From Gallionella sp. (GTDB lineage: Bacteria > Pseudomonadota > Gammaproteobacteria > Burkholderiales > Gallionellaceae): DNA of 43,148 nt. The first letter of the stretch is position 1. Each line of letters starts with the position of its first letter. The position numbers were made by a program, and so were the translations under genes. This document shows, piece after piece, positions 26,037 to 36,214 of this stretch. The notes below the pieces were generated by a model, which saw only the letters and a list, made by a program, of their open reading frames with translations, did no database searches and was not told the origin of the DNA. The DNA is taken from positions 1-43,148 of the forward strand of contig JAJDNO010000048.1 in the NCBI GenBank assembly GCA_022340615.1, written 5' to 3'.

Positions 26037-26663
26037 TTATACCCAGTAGGAAGTGCCGGTCATCACTTTGCCGTTCAGCTTCATTGCCAGCTGTACCGGC
26101 TCCGGCAAATCAGCACCGCCAAGCGATCTCGCCATCTCGGCATGCCCGGTCTCGTCGGTGTACATCTGCGCGACGATGGCGCGGCTTTTTTCATCCTGTT
26201 GCGGCAAACGATCCAGATGGCTTTGCAGGTGATGTCCGACCTGCCGTTCGGTCTCGGCGAGAAAGCCCAGATTCCACTTGTCGCCCAGCAGCCCGGCCAT
26301 TGCGCCGATCGCGAGCGAACCGCTGTACCAGAGCGGGTTCATCAGGCTCAGATGGCCGCCCAGTTCATGCACGCGCTTGGCCGTCCATGCGAGATGTTCG
26401 GTTTCTTCCTGCGCGGCCTGCTGGAGTTGTTGCTGCACCGCCGGATCGCGCGCCGTCAATGCCTGCCCCTGATACAGGGCCTGCGCGCAGATTTCACCGC
26501 TGTGGTTGACGCGCATAAGCGCGGCGGCATTTTTCTTCTCGGCATCATCCATGTCCGCTTCGGACAGGGTCGCATCGGGATGGGGACGCAGGCTGTGCGC
26601 CTCGCTGAACAGGGTGCGCAGGCCCTTGTCGAATTCAACGATCAATCGGTCCAGATCAAACAT
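26037..26663 (-). CDS. coq7: 5-demethoxyubiquinol hydroxylase Coq7 (di-iron)
   Basis: 208 aa. It carries the di-iron ligand sets of the Coq7 family: E57 in NHSGEICAQALYQGQ, E87/H90 in EETEHLAW, and later Glu/His pairs (ETERQVGHHLQSHL, DETGHAEMA). It hydroxylates demethoxyubiquinol in ubiquinone synthesis, an aerobic step replaced by UbiF in some gammaproteobacteria. ATG 26663 follows GGGAGG. It sits 22 nt downstream of trpC on the same strand and may be co-transcribed with it. Confidence 0.94.
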   Translation of the reverse strand: MFDLDRLIVEFDKGLRTLFSEAHSLRPHPDATLSEADMDDAEKKNAAALMRVNHSGEICAQALYQGQALTARDPAVQQQLQQAAQEETEHLAWTAKRVHELGGHLSLMNPLWYSGSLAIGAMAGLLGDKWNLGFLAETERQVGHHLQSHLDRLPQQDEKSRAIVAQMYTDETGHAEMARSLGGADLPEPVQLAMKLNGKVMTGTSYWV

Positions 26664-26685
26664 GTCTCCCTCCCGGAAAAAAGTA

Positions 26686-27474
26686 TCAGGCAAAAACCCG
26701 GGATAATTCTACACCCGGATCCGCAGCCCGCATGAATGCCTCACCCACCAGAAAAGCATGCACCCGGTGGCCGCGCATCAGCTTCACATCAGCGGAATCG
26801 AGAATGCCGCTTTCGGTGACCACGATACGATCCTCCGGAATGCGCGGCAACAAGCCCAGAGTGGTTTGCAGGCTGACCTCGAAGGTGCGAAGGTTGCGGT
26901 TGTTCACGCCGATCAGCGGCGTGGCCAGCTGCAGCGCGGCATTCAGCTCTGCGCCATCGTGCACTTCCACCAGCACCGCCATGCCGAGGTTGTGCGCCAG
27001 CGCCTCGAAAGCCTGCATCTGTGCGACATCCAGGGCCGCGGCAATCAGCAGGATTGCATCCGCACCCATCGCGCGCGCCTGGTAGATCTGATATTCGTCC
27101 ACGATGAAATCCTTGCGCAGCACCGGCAGCGCGCAGGCGGCGCGCGCCTGTTGCAGGCATTCCGCGCTGCCCTGAAAGAACTGCTCGTCGGTCAGCACCG
27201 ACAGACATGCCGCGCCATGCAGTGCATAACTTGCGGCAATCTCGGCCGGGCGAAAGTCGGCGCGCAGCACGCCTTTGCTCGGGCTGGCTTTCTTGATCTC
27301 GGCGATCACCGCAGCCCGCCCCGCGGAAATTTTTCCGCGTATTGCAGCGACAAAACCGCGCGCGGCTCCTGCCTGCTCAGCCTCGGCCCTGACGGCGGCG
27401 AGCGGTTTGAACGCCTGAGCGGCAGCCACTTCCTGTTCTTTTACTGCCAGAATTTTATTGAGGATATCGGACAT
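26686..27474 (-). CDS. trpC: Indole-3-glycerol phosphate synthase
   Basis: 262 aa TIM barrel of tryptophan synthesis. Hallmarks are [19 protein letters not shown] (catalytic Glu and Lys), [41 protein letters not shown] and VTESGI. The frame is open to 27513, but ATG 27474 ([12 protein letters not shown]) is the family start. trpE, trpG and trpD, which often precede trpC, are not next to it here: the divergent neighbour is proA. Confidence 0.96.
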   Translation of the reverse strand: MSDILNKILAVKEQEVAAAQAFKPLAAVRAEAEQAGAARGFVAAIRGKISAGRAAVIAEIKKASPSKGVLRADFRPAEIAASYALHGAACLSVLTDEQFFQGSAECLQQARAACALPVLRKDFIVDEYQIYQARAMGADAILLIAAALDVAQMQAFEALAHNLGMAVLVEVHDGAELNAALQLATPLIGVNNRNLRTFEVSLQTTLGLLPRIPEDRIVVTESGILDSADVKLMRGHRVHAFLVGEAFMRAADPGVELSRVFA

Positions 27475-27500
27475 TGCCGCGGCCACATTTAAGAAAGACG

Positions 27501-27528
27501 CGCATTTTAGCACTTAGGGTAAAATGCG
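27501..27528. promoter_or_regulatory. Symmetric divergent promoter element between trpC and proA
   Basis: A perfect 9-bp inverted repeat (CGCATTTTA, 10-nt spacer, TAAAATGCG) lies in the 81-nt gap between two divergent genes. Each arm contains TAAAAT reading outward, a good -10 for the gene on its side, and each is about 30 nt from the respective start codon. No good -35 is visible on either side, so the arrangement may need an activator or may be a protein-binding site. Confidence 0.45.
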
Positions 27529-27555
27529 GCCTGCAACTAAAATACATCGAGCATC

Positions 27556-28815
27556 ATGATGAACGTCAAGGAATACATGCAGGGAGTCGGCAAAACTGCG
27601 CGTGCGGCCTCGCGCCTGATGGCGCTTGCCGACACGGCCACCAAAAATCGCGCGCTGACCGAGATCGCCTCCTCGCTGCAAAACGAAACCGCGCTGCTGC
27701 TCGCAGCCAACGCAAAAGATGTCGAGGCTGCGCGCGCCAATGGCCTGGACAGCGCATCTCTGGACCGGCTCACGCTGACCGATAAGACCATCCACGGCAT
27801 GGCCGAGGGATTGCTGCAGATCGCGCAGTTGCCCGACCTGATCGGCGCAATCAGCGACATGAATTATCGTCCCTCCGGCATACAGGTCGGCAAGATGCGC
27901 GTGCCGCTCGGCGTGATCGGCATCATCTACGAGTCGCGCCCCAATGTAACCGCGGACGCCGCCGGGCTGTGCCTGAAATCCGGCAATGCGGCGATACTGC
28001 GCGGCGGTTCGGAAGCGATCCATTCCAACCAGGCGATCGCAGCCTGCGTGCATGCCGGTCTGCGCATCGCCGGACTTCCCGAGACCGCTGTCCAGGTCAT
28101 CACCACCACGGATCGTGCGGCTGTGGGCGAGCTGATCACGATGAAGGAATATGTCGATGTGATCGTGCCGCGCGGCGGCAAGGGGCTGATCGAGCGTATT
28201 TCAGCTGAAGCACGCATCCCGGTGATCAAGCACCTGCATGGCATCTGCCATGTCTATATCGACGATGAAGCCGACCTGGACATGGCGATAAGCATTGCCG
28301 ACAACGCGAAGACCCATCGCTATGGCGTATGCAACGCGATGGAAACGCTGCTGGTCGCGGAAGGCATTGCCGCCAGGGTATTGCCCAGGCTATGCAAAAT
28401 CTATCTGGACAAGAACGTCGAATTGCGCGGTGATGAAGCAGCGCGCCAGCTGGTCGCTGAGATGAAGGTTGCCGGCGAGGAAGACTGGCACACTGAATAC
28501 CTCGAGCCGATACTCGCGGTGCGGGTGGTGTCCGGCCTGGATGAAGCCATCGCGCACATCGCCGCCTACGGCTCGCAGCACACCGACAGCATCGTCACCG
28601 AAAATTACACCAAGGCAATGCGTTTCCTTCGCGAAGTGGATTCCAGCTCGGTAATGGTGAACGCATCGACGCGCTTTGCCGACGGATTCGAATACGGCCT
28701 CGGCGCAGAGATCGGCATTTCCACCGACAAGATCCATGCACGCGGGCCGGTCGGACTGGAAGGACTGACTTCGCAGAAATACATCGTACTTGGCAGCGGC
28801 CAGATACGCGTCTGA
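27556..28815 (+). CDS. proA: Gamma-glutamyl phosphate reductase
   Basis: 419 aa, second step of proline synthesis from glutamate. The aldehyde-dehydrogenase-like fold shows [47 protein letters not shown] and the catalytic Cys in [17 protein letters not shown] 27556 or the next codon (27559) can be the start. proB is not adjacent. Confidence 0.97.
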   Translation: MMNVKEYMQGVGKTARAASRLMALADTATKNRALTEIASSLQNETALLLAANAKDVEAARANGLDSASLDRLTLTDKTIHGMAEGLLQIAQLPDLIGAISDMNYRPSGIQVGKMRVPLGVIGIIYESRPNVTADAAGLCLKSGNAAILRGGSEAIHSNQAIAACVHAGLRIAGLPETAVQVITTTDRAAVGELITMKEYVDVIVPRGGKGLIERISAEARIPVIKHLHGICHVYIDDEADLDMAISIADNAKTHRYGVCNAMETLLVAEGIAARVLPRLCKIYLDKNVELRGDEAARQLVAEMKVAGEEDWHTEYLEPILAVRVVSGLDEAIAHIAAYGSQHTDSIVTENYTKAMRFLREVDSSSVMVNASTRFADGFEYGLGAEIGISTDKIHARGPVGLEGLTSQKYIVLGSGQIRV

Positions 28816-28858
28816 ACCTGACCTGCTTTTCAAAGAACAAATACAAGGAAGCGAACAC

Positions 28859-30640
28859 ATGAGCCAGACCATAGAAGTAAAAGTGCCCGATATCGGCGAT
28901 TTCAAGGATGTTGCAGTCATCGAAGTATTCGTGAAAGCAGGCGAGCAGGTCGAAGCCGAACAATCGCTGATCACGCTGGAAACAGACAAGGCTGCGATGG
29001 AGGTACCTTGCCCGTCCGCCGGCGTGGTCAAGGCGCTCAAGGTCAAGGTCGGCGACAAGGTATCGGAAGGCAGCGTGATCCTTACGCTTGAACAGGCGCA
29101 AGGAGCAAGCGGCAAGGAGCAAGCTAAAGCAGCTCCCGCTTCCGCGTCCGTTACCCCAGCCTTGGATAAATCGCCAACCCCGGCCCCGGTACCATCACCG
29201 GTGCCAGCCGCCCAAAACTTCAAGAAAGGCGATATCCACGCCGAAGTGCTGGTGCTCGGCGCCGGTCCGGGCGGCTATACCGCCGCGTTCCGCGCGGCCG
29301 ACCTCGGCAAGCAGGTGGTGCTGGTCGAAAAATTTGCCAGCCTGGGCGGCGTGTGTCTGAATGTCGGCTGCATCCCGTCCAAGGCGCTGCTGCATGTCGC
29401 AAAGGTGATCAGTGAAGCCGAAGAGGTCGCGCACCATGGCGTGACATTTGCCAAACCGAAAACCGACATCGACAAGATCCGCAGCTGGAAGGAAAGCGTG
29501 ATCAACAAACTCACCGGCGGACTGGCGGCGCTGGCCAAGCAGCGCAAGGTGCAGGTTGTGCAGGGCACCGCCAAATTCACTTCGCCCAATCACCTGGAAG
29601 TCGCAACCAAGGATGGAAAGAAAACCGTCAGCTTCGATAACGCGATCATCGCGGCAGGTTCCAGCGTCGCGCGCATCCCCGGTTTCCCGTACGACGACCC
29701 GCGCATCATCGACTCCACCGGCGCGCTGCAACTGCAGGATGTGCCAAAACGCATGCTGATCATCGGCGGCGGCATCATCGGACTGGAAATGGCTACCGTA
29801 TACGACGCGCTTGGCAGCAAGATCAGCGTGGTCGAACTGATGGACCAATTGATGCCCGGCGCAGACAAGGACCTGGTCAAGCCTTTGCACAAGCGCATCG
29901 AAAAGCGCTACGAAGCGATCTACCTGAAGACCAGGGTCGGCAAGATCGAGGCCCAGAAGGGCGGCCTGAAAGTACATTTCGAGGGCGAACAAGCGCCCGA
30001 ACCGCAGCTGTATGACCGTGTGCTGATGGCGGTGGGGCGCCGTCCCAACGGACGCGACATCGGCGCGGATGCGGCCGGGGTAACCGTCAACGAACGCGGC
30101 TTCATTCCGGTCAACATCCAGATGCGCACCAACGTGCCCCACATCTATGCGATCGGCGATATCGTCGGCGACCCGATGCTGGCACACAAGGCAGTGCACG
30201 AAGGCAAGGTTGCCGCCGAAGTCATCGCCGGACACCATGCCGCATTCGAGCCTTTGACGATCCCGTCTGTAGCCTATACCGATCCCGAAGTTGCGTGGAT
30301 GGGGCTGACTGAAACGCAGGCCAAGGCACAGGGCATCGCCTACGAAAAAGCCGGCTTCCCGTGGGCCGCGTCCGGACGCGCGCTGTCGATTGGCCGCGAA
30401 GAAGGTGCAACCAAGGTGCTGCTCGACCCGTCCACCCGCCGCATCCTCGGTGCGGGCATCGTCGGCGTGAATGCCGGCGAACTGATCGCCGAAGCGGTGC
30501 TCGCGCTGGAGATGGGCGCCGACATGGAAGACATCGGCCTTACCATACACCCGCATCCGACCCTGTCCGAAACGCTGGGCTTCGCCGCAGAAATGGCGGA
30601 AGGCACCATCACTGACCTGATCGCGCCGCGCAGGAAATGA
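28859..30640 (+). CDS. lpdA: Dihydrolipoyl dehydrogenase (E3) with N-terminal lipoyl domain
   Basis: 593 aa. Residues 1-80 form a lipoyl domain with the lipoylated Lys in [10 protein letters not shown] (K44). An Ala/Pro linker (about 84-120) follows, then the flavoprotein disulfide reductase: FAD site [20 protein letters not shown], redox-active disulfide [16 protein letters not shown] site [20 protein letters not shown], and C-terminal HPHPTLSE with the catalytic His. It re-oxidises dihydrolipoamide of the pyruvate dehydrogenase complex; the fused lipoyl domain is typical of many proteobacterial PDH E3s. aceE and aceF are not in the window. It lies 43 nt after proA. Confidence 0.96.
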   Translation: MSQTIEVKVPDIGDFKDVAVIEVFVKAGEQVEAEQSLITLETDKAAMEVPCPSAGVVKALKVKVGDKVSEGSVILTLEQAQGASGKEQAKAAPASASVTPALDKSPTPAPVPSPVPAAQNFKKGDIHAEVLVLGAGPGGYTAAFRAADLGKQVVLVEKFASLGGVCLNVGCIPSKALLHVAKVISEAEEVAHHGVTFAKPKTDIDKIRSWKESVINKLTGGLAALAKQRKVQVVQGTAKFTSPNHLEVATKDGKKTVSFDNAIIAAGSSVARIPGFPYDDPRIIDSTGALQLQDVPKRMLIIGGGIIGLEMATVYDALGSKISVVELMDQLMPGADKDLVKPLHKRIEKRYEAIYLKTRVGKIEAQKGGLKVHFEGEQAPEPQLYDRVLMAVGRRPNGRDIGADAAGVTVNERGFIPVNIQMRTNVPHIYAIGDIVGDPMLAHKAVHEGKVAAEVIAGHHAAFEPLTIPSVAYTDPEVAWMGLTETQAKAQGIAYEKAGFPWAASGRALSIGREEGATKVLLDPSTRRILGAGIVGVNAGELIAEAVLALEMGADMEDIGLTIHPHPTLSETLGFAAEMAEGTITDLIAPRRK

Positions 30641-31404
30641 TGCTTCGCAGCCTGATCGCGTTTGTCCTGGTGTGTTGTCTGGCACTGAACGCGTCTGCCG
30701 GAACATTCGACCTGAATGCGCTCAAGGCAAAACTCAACGACCTGACCAGGCCATCCGCTGCAGGAAGCAAATCTTCCTCCGGGCTTGACCGCTTCAGCAC
30801 CAGTGAACAGATCGAAAGCCTCCGGCAGGCGCTCACACAGGGCGCGAAAACATCCGTGTCGACACTTGCCAGGAAGGATGGCTTCCTCGGCAATCCCAGG
30901 GTGCGCATCCCGCTGCCGGAAAATCTGCAGAAAGCCGACCGGGTCATGCGCAAAATCGGCCTGGGGAGATATTCGGACGAGCTGGTCACGTCGATGAATC
31001 GCGCCGCCGAAGCCGCCGTGCCGGAGGCAAAAAACCTGCTGATCGGCGCCATCAGGAAAATGACCGTGACCGATGCGAAGAACATACTCACCGGCGGCGA
31101 CGATGCCGCCACGAGATACTTTCGCAAAAATACCGAACCGGAGCTGACCGCAAGGTTCACGCCCATCGTCTCCAGGTCGATGAAAAAAGTGAGGCTGGCC
31201 GAAGCATATGACCGGTTCGCGGGCAAAGGGGCGGAATTCGGCCTGGTCGACAAACGCAATGCCAGGCTCGAAGACTACATCACACGCAAGGCGATGGACG
31301 GGCTGTTCCTGATCATGGCGGAACAGGAGAAGAAAATACGCGACCATCCGCTGCAGGCGACCGGCGAACTGGCGAAAAAGATTTTCGCTGCAATCAGGCA
31401 ATAG
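30637..31404 (+). CDS. DUF4197 family exported protein
   Basis: 255 aa. A signal peptide (about residues 1-21, CLALNASA then GTF) and a helical mature domain match DUF4197: [42 protein letters not shown], and [20 protein letters not shown]. The function is unknown; proteins of this family are periplasmic and common in marine and freshwater proteobacteria. Its ATG overlaps the lpdA stop (ATGA), so the two are translated from one message. Confidence 0.85.
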   Translation: MMLRSLIAFVLVCCLALNASAGTFDLNALKAKLNDLTRPSAAGSKSSSGLDRFSTSEQIESLRQALTQGAKTSVSTLARKDGFLGNPRVRIPLPENLQKADRVMRKIGLGRYSDELVTSMNRAAEAAVPEAKNLLIGAIRKMTVTDAKNILTGGDDAATRYFRKNTEPELTARFTPIVSRSMKKVRLAEAYDRFAGKGAEFGLVDKRNARLEDYITRKAMDGLFLIMAEQEKKIRDHPLQATGELAKKIFAAIRQ

Positions 31405-31457
31405 CCCGGCCTGCCGCTCAGGCTGAAGTTCGGCACGGTCCGTTTATGTCCTGCCCG

Positions 31458-31487
31458 TTGAGCAGGTAATCCGATAACAGTTATAGT
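31458..31487 (+). promoter_or_regulatory. Predicted promoter of the GspE-like gene
   Basis: TTGAGC (31458-31463), an 18-nt spacer and TATAGT (31482-31487) lie about 25 nt before the start codon of the ATPase gene. This is a fair consensus match. Confidence 0.5.
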
Positions 31488-31511
31488 CTGGCGAATCATC
31501 AGGGAGTCGCA

Positions 31512-33290
31512 ATGGAGAAGCCAGGTACGCATGAACACAAACTGAACTTGCCGGAGCTGCTCGGCATGCTGGTTGCCGACGGTCTGATCAGCCAGACATC
31601 GGCCGATGAGGTAATCTCCGAGCGCCGCGGCCAGCGCCAGAACGTGCATCCGCTTACCACCATCGCCGCACAAAACTGGAAATCGCTGCAGCAGCCGCAT
31701 CGCACGCTTAACCTGGATGCGCTGACTGAATGGCTGGCCGGCCGCGTCGGGCTCGAGTATTTCCATATTGACCCGCTGAAGATCGATTTCTCGATCGTCA
31801 CCGACATCATGTCGAACGACTATGCGACCCGATTCGGAATCCTGCCGGTACAGGTGACTGCCAAAGAGGTGGTGATCGCGACCGCCGAACCGTTCCTGCG
31901 CGACTGGGAAAAAGTGCTCAAGCAGACCCTGCGCAAGGACATCCGCCGCGTTGTCGCAACACCTGAAGACATCAGCCGCTACCTGGTCGAGTTCTACAGC
32001 CTGGCGCGCTCGGTCAAGAACGCGGCGCAGACCAAGCGCCAGGACAAGACCGGGCAGGCCTCTTTCGAACAGCTGGTGGAAATGGGAAAGTCGAAGCAGC
32101 AGTTCGACGCCAACGACCAGCACATCGTCACCATCGTCGACTGGCTGTGGCAATACGCTTTCGAGCAGCGTGCTTCGGACATCCACATAGAGCCGAGGCG
32201 CGATATCGGCTTCGTGCGCTTCCGCATCGACGGTGTGCTGCACCAGGTCTACCAGATACCGATGTCGGTGATGACCGCGATGACCAGCCGTATCAAGCTG
32301 CTCGGGCGCATGGACGTGATCGAGAAGCGACGCCCGCAGGATGGCCGCATAAAGACCCGCACCGCCGACGGGCAGGAGATCGAGTTGCGCCTTTCCACGC
32401 TGCCGACCGCGTTCGGCGAGAAACTGGTGATGCGCATTTTCGACCCGGAAGTACTGGTGCGGGATTTTTCCGAGCTTGGATTTTCCGACGAGGATCGCAC
32501 CCGCTGGGACAGGATGACCGCACAGCCGAACGGCATCATCCTGGTCACCGGCCCGACCGGGTCGGGCAAGACCACCACGCTGTATTCCACGCTCAAACAT
32601 CTGGCAACGCCGGAGGTCAACGTCTGCACCATCGAAGATCCGATCGAAATGGTCGAACCGGCTTTCAACCAGATGCAGGTACAGCATGGCATCGATCTGA
32701 ATTTCGTCGACGGACTGAGAGCGCTGATGCGCCAGGACCCGGATATCATCATGGTCGGCGAAATCCGCGACCTGGAAACCGCCGACATGGCGATCCAGGC
32801 CGCGCTGACCGGCCATCTGGTGCTGTCCACACTGCACACCAACGATGCGCCCTCGGCAATCACCCGGTTGCTCGATCTCGGCGTCGCGCCTTTCATGATA
32901 AATGCCACGATACTGGGCGTCATGGCGCAGCGCCTGGTGCGCACGCTGTGCCCGCATTGCAAGCGGCCGCAGCCGGTGCGTGCCGACGAGAATGCGCAAT
33001 GGGAGGAGCTGGTCGCGCCATGGAAAACCGTCCGGCCGGCGCAATTCCAGCATCAGGAGGGTTGCCTCGAATGCCGAATGACCGGCTACTCGGGGCGAAT
33101 CGGCATCTATGAAATCCTGATGATGTCGCCCGAACTGCGCAAACTGGTCACCCCGACCACAGACATCGCGCGCGTTCGCGAAGTCGCCTGCCGAGAAGGC
33201 ATGAAACCGCTGCGGATTTCCGGCGCGATGAAGGTTGCGGCGGGCACCACGACGCTCGACGAAGTCATCAAAGTAGCCCCGCCGAACTAG
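31512..33290 (+). CDS. GspE/PulE/PilB-type secretion or pilus assembly ATPase
   Basis: 592 aa. The N-terminal part (about 1-170) is a T2SSE/MshEN-like domain. The ATPase core follows with RASDIHIEPRRDIGFVRFRI, Walker A GPTGSGKTTTLYSTL, the Asp box and Walker B (LRALMRQDPDIIMVGEIRD), and the His box (LSTLHTNDAPSAITRLLD). A tetracysteine zinc site is near the end (CPHCK and CLECRMTGYSGRIGIYE). These hexameric cytoplasmic ATPases drive type II secretion or type IV pilus extension. No pilin, platform (GspF/PilC) or secretin gene adjoins it, so its machine must be encoded elsewhere. Confidence 0.92.
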   Translation: MEKPGTHEHKLNLPELLGMLVADGLISQTSADEVISERRGQRQNVHPLTTIAAQNWKSLQQPHRTLNLDALTEWLAGRVGLEYFHIDPLKIDFSIVTDIMSNDYATRFGILPVQVTAKEVVIATAEPFLRDWEKVLKQTLRKDIRRVVATPEDISRYLVEFYSLARSVKNAAQTKRQDKTGQASFEQLVEMGKSKQQFDANDQHIVTIVDWLWQYAFEQRASDIHIEPRRDIGFVRFRIDGVLHQVYQIPMSVMTAMTSRIKLLGRMDVIEKRRPQDGRIKTRTADGQEIELRLSTLPTAFGEKLVMRIFDPEVLVRDFSELGFSDEDRTRWDRMTAQPNGIILVTGPTGSGKTTTLYSTLKHLATPEVNVCTIEDPIEMVEPAFNQMQVQHGIDLNFVDGLRALMRQDPDIIMVGEIRDLETADMAIQAALTGHLVLSTLHTNDAPSAITRLLDLGVAPFMINATILGVMAQRLVRTLCPHCKRPQPVRADENAQWEELVAPWKTVRPAQFQHQEGCLECRMTGYSGRIGIYEILMMSPELRKLVTPTTDIARVREVACREGMKPLRISGAMKVAAGTTTLDEVIKVAPPN

Positions 33291-33415
33291 CTCCGATTCA
33301 TCCAGCTCGGCTGCCCGGAATATCCCCGCGGCAGGTCACCCATTTATTCTGATTGCGCGCGATAAAGTATGGCAAAATCGCCGCCGCCCAATTCGCCCCG
33401 ATCCGTTACTTCACG

Positions 33416-34732
33416 ATGAAAAAAGTGCTGCTGCAGTGGCTCAACAAGCTCGGCCCCGGCCTGATTACCGGCGCTGCCGATGACGATCCGAGCGGAATCG
33501 CGACCTATTCGCAGGCCGGCGCGCAATACGGCTTCGGTACATTATGGACGCTGCTGATGACCTATCCGCTGATGGTCGGAATCCAGGTAATCAGCGCGCG
33601 TATCGGCAGCGTCACCGGACGTGGACTGGCAGCCAACCTGGCGAGAACCAACCCGCGCGGCGTCACCATTTCACTGGTCATGCTGTTGCTGGTGGCCAAT
33701 ACCATCAACATCGGCGCCGACCTTGCGGCTATGGGCGATGCGGTTCAACTGGTGTTCGGCGGACCGAGCCACGTCTATGCGGTCGCGTTCGGGATGGTCA
33801 GCCTGCTGCTGCAGGTTTTCATTTCTTACCGTCGCTACGTCGGAATTCTGAAGTGGCTGACGCTGACCCTGTTTGCCTATGTCGGAACCGTATTCGCGTC
33901 GCATATACACTGGCTGGACGTGCTGCACGGAACGCTGTTGCCAAACATCCAGCACTCGCAGAACTACCTGCTGTTGCTGGTGGCAATTTTTGGCACCACC
34001 ATCAGTCCCTACCTGTTTTTCTGGCAGGCCGGACAGGAGGTCGAGGAGCTGAAGTTGCAGCGCAAAGGCGCTTCGCTGCTCAGGTCTCCGGAAGACGCCA
34101 CGCAGCACCTGCGCCGCATCAACATCGACACAGGACTGGGCATGGCATTCTCGCAGTTGATCGCCTTTTTCATCATGCTGACCACCGCAGTCACGCTTTA
34201 CACCCATGGCGTGCATGACATCCAGACTTCTTCCCAGGCTGCCGATGCATTGCGTCCGATCGGCGGAGAATTCACGTTCCTGCTGTTTGCCGGCGGCATC
34301 ATCGGCACCGGAATGCTGGCCGTGCCGGTACTGGCCGGTTCGGCCGCTTACGCGGTTGCGAACACCTTCCGCTGGTCGTCCAGCCTCAGCCTGGAACTTA
34401 AAGAGGCCAAGGGTTTTTATGCAATCATCGCGCTGTCAACCATCGTCGGCGTGCTGTTGAATTTCAGCCCGATCGATTCGATCAAGGCACTGCTGTGGAG
34501 TGCCGTGATCAACGGCATAATTTCCGTTCCGCTGATGATCGCGATGATGCGCATGGCGACACAGCAAAAGATTATGGGCAAGTTTGCGATCAGCGCGCGC
34601 CTGCAGTGGCTGGGCTGGCTGGCTACCGGCGTGATGGCGATCACGGTGATTGCATTCGGCGTGACCAGCGTCGCGGCACAGCTCCACCTGCACTGGCGAT
34701 TGCCCTTGAATATCGTTCGTAATCTGCTTTAA
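33416..34732 (+). CDS. Nramp-related divalent metal transporter with altered metal-site motifs
   Basis: 438 aa, about eleven membrane helices. The N-terminus [20 protein letters not shown] corresponds to helix 1 of Nramp carriers, but DPGN is replaced by DPSG. In helix 6 the usual MPH motif reads SPY ([15 protein letters not shown]), so the metal-coordinating Met and the His are both changed. The fold is that of a proton-coupled importer in the inner membrane. Substrate preference may differ from the Mn/Fe typical of MntH. The frame is open to 33353, but ATG 33416 ([15 protein letters not shown]) fits family length. Confidence 0.85.
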   Translation: MKKVLLQWLNKLGPGLITGAADDDPSGIATYSQAGAQYGFGTLWTLLMTYPLMVGIQVISARIGSVTGRGLAANLARTNPRGVTISLVMLLLVANTINIGADLAAMGDAVQLVFGGPSHVYAVAFGMVSLLLQVFISYRRYVGILKWLTLTLFAYVGTVFASHIHWLDVLHGTLLPNIQHSQNYLLLLVAIFGTTISPYLFFWQAGQEVEELKLQRKGASLLRSPEDATQHLRRINIDTGLGMAFSQLIAFFIMLTTAVTLYTHGVHDIQTSSQAADALRPIGGEFTFLLFAGGIIGTGMLAVPVLAGSAAYAVANTFRWSSSLSLELKEAKGFYAIIALSTIVGVLLNFSPIDSIKALLWSAVINGIISVPLMIAMMRMATQQKIMGKFAISARLQWLGWLATGVMAITVIAFGVTSVAAQLHLHWRLPLNIVRNLL

Positions 34733-34905
34733 TGCGCATGCAGGCCTGCCCGTTCGTAACATGGAAAACCGGGCTAACCCCTTTGTATCGAACGCCGGCC
34801 GGCACAAGCTGTCACAAGCACCATAAATCAAGAATCAGCATCCTGTTTTTCACGATCTTGATGTTCAATTCGGCGATTGACTCAATATTCACCTGGGAGA
34901 AAATC

Positions 34906-35304
34906 ATGAGCATAATGCAGGAGTTCAAGGAATTTGCGATAAAGGGTAATGTGGTCGACATGGCAGTCGGTGTGATTATCGGCGGCGCATTCGGGAAGAT
35001 CGTATCCTCTTTCGTGACGGATGTGATCATGCCGCCCATTGGTGTACTTATCGGCGGTGTGGATTTCTCGAAATTGTCTTTCGTGCTGCAGGATGCCACC
35101 GCGACTGCGCCGTCCGTCGTGATCAGCTATGGAAAATTCATTCAAACGGTCGTCGACTTCACGATCATCGCTGCGGTGATCTTCATGGTCATAAAAGGCA
35201 TCAATTCGATGAAGAGGAAAGCGGAAGCTCCACCTGCAGCTCCTGCCGCACCGCCGGCACAGGAAGTCCTGCTTGCGGAAATCCGCGACCTGCTGAAAAA
35301 GTAA
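34906..35304 (+). CDS. mscL: Large-conductance mechanosensitive channel MscL
   Basis: 132 aa. The amphipathic N-terminus [20 protein letters not shown] leads into TM1 ([20 protein letters not shown]), a periplasmic loop, TM2 (about 75-97), and a C-terminal Pro/Ala linker ending in the helix bundle [13 protein letters not shown]. Pentamers open under membrane tension to release solutes in osmotic down-shock. The open frame runs back to 34732, but only ATG 34906, after GGAG, gives the canonical protein. Confidence 0.97.
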   Translation: MSIMQEFKEFAIKGNVVDMAVGVIIGGAFGKIVSSFVTDVIMPPIGVLIGGVDFSKLSFVLQDATATAPSVVISYGKFIQTVVDFTIIAAVIFMVIKGINSMKRKAEAPPAAPAAPPAQEVLLAEIRDLLKK

Positions 35305-35316
35305 TCCGGTGAAAGC

Positions 35317-35583
35317 ATGAAAACGCTGCACATCGAAATTTACGGACGGGTTCAGGGTGTATTTTTCCGTGATTCGATGCGCCTCGAAGCGCAAAGGCTG
35401 GGGATCACGGGCTGGGTGCGCAACCGCAGTGACGGCGCTGTTGAAGCCACAGTACAGGGCGACCCCGCCGCGGTTAATGCCATCGTTCGATGGTCATATC
35501 AGGGACCGCGGCATGCAAAGGTGGAACACGTCGAGATATGGCCGGATGAAGGCAGTTACGACCGCTTCATGGTCATCGGGTAA
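35317..35583 (+). CDS. acyP: Acylphosphatase
   Basis: 88 aa. The active-site Arg (R18 in GRVQGVFFRDS) and Asn (N36 in GWVRNRSDG) are conserved, and the VEATVQGDPAAV segment is typical. It hydrolyses acyl phosphates such as acetyl or carbamoyl phosphate in the cytoplasm. It is 12 nt after mscL and 2 nt before the thioredoxin-like gene, so the three form an operon. Confidence 0.95.
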   Translation: MKTLHIEIYGRVQGVFFRDSMRLEAQRLGITGWVRNRSDGAVEATVQGDPAAVNAIVRWSYQGPRHAKVEHVEIWPDEGSYDRFMVIG

Positions 35584-35585
35584 GC

Positions 35586-36107
35586 ATGGAAAAGGAAACC
35601 CGCAGAAAATCGCGTGCAGCTAAATGGCGCGCCTACGTCATCGAAGCGCTGGTTTTCGTGATACTCATTGCGGGGATACGCGCCTGGCAGCAACGTGACA
35701 TGGTCAGCGGCAGCGCTCCCGCGCTACAGGGCGTGACGCTCGCAGGCCTGCCATACAACTTGCCGGCACGCCCCAAACAGCCAGTACTGGTCCATTTCTG
35801 GGCTACCTGGTGTCCGATCTGCCGCGCCGAGCAGGATTCCATCGCGAGTATCGCACATGACCACCCCGACACGATAACAGTCGCGATGCAGAGCGGCAGC
35901 GCGGAACAAATAGTCCGCCACATGCGGGAACAGGGAATCGATTTCCCGGTGGTGAACGACCGGGATGGCAAACTCTCCAGCGCGTGGGGCGTGCATGCGG
36001 TGCCTGCCAGTTTCATCATTGCGCCGGATGGCCGAATTCGTTTCGTGGAAGTCGGCTATACCACCGGCATCGGGCTCAGGATCAGGCTTTGGCTGGCTGC
36101 ACTCTGA
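35586..36107 (+). CDS. Membrane-anchored thioredoxin-like disulfide oxidoreductase (TlpA/ScsD-like)
   Basis: 173 aa. One N-terminal transmembrane helix (about residues 17-34) holds a periplasmic thioredoxin fold with the redox motif WATWCPICR (C76, C79) and the cis-Pro loop AVPASFIIAPDGRIRF. CPIC with a single anchor is typical of TlpA/ScsD-type reductants that take electrons from a DsbD-like protein. The substrate is unknown. Confidence 0.88.
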   Translation: MEKETRRKSRAAKWRAYVIEALVFVILIAGIRAWQQRDMVSGSAPALQGVTLAGLPYNLPARPKQPVLVHFWATWCPICRAEQDSIASIAHDHPDTITVAMQSGSAEQIVRHMREQGIDFPVVNDRDGKLSSAWGVHAVPASFIIAPDGRIRFVEVGYTTGIGLRIRLWLAAL

Positions 36108-36214
36108 TACAAAAGCCCGCATGCAGGGCATTAGCATTATCTGACCGTATCATTCGTGGTTCACTTGAAACTATCCGTCCCGATACCTATCTGCACTAGC
36201 GAAGGAGAAACACG

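Noticed and set aside
29195-30706. 503-codon minus-strand frame opposite lpdA
   Set aside because: High-GC codon-bias shadow of the certain E3 gene; composition is unnatural.
31275-33053. 592-codon minus-strand frame opposite the GspE-like gene
   Set aside because: Antisense shadow; the sense protein has all ATPase motifs.
33291-33415. Metal-responsive riboswitch upstream of the Nramp-related gene
   Set aside because: I looked for Mn- or Mg-type riboswitch features in the 125-nt leader and saw no matching paired elements or terminator.
34732-34905. N-terminal extension of MscL by 58 residues
   Set aside because: The extension has no membrane or domain logic, and the ATG at 34906 with GGAG gives the canonical protein.
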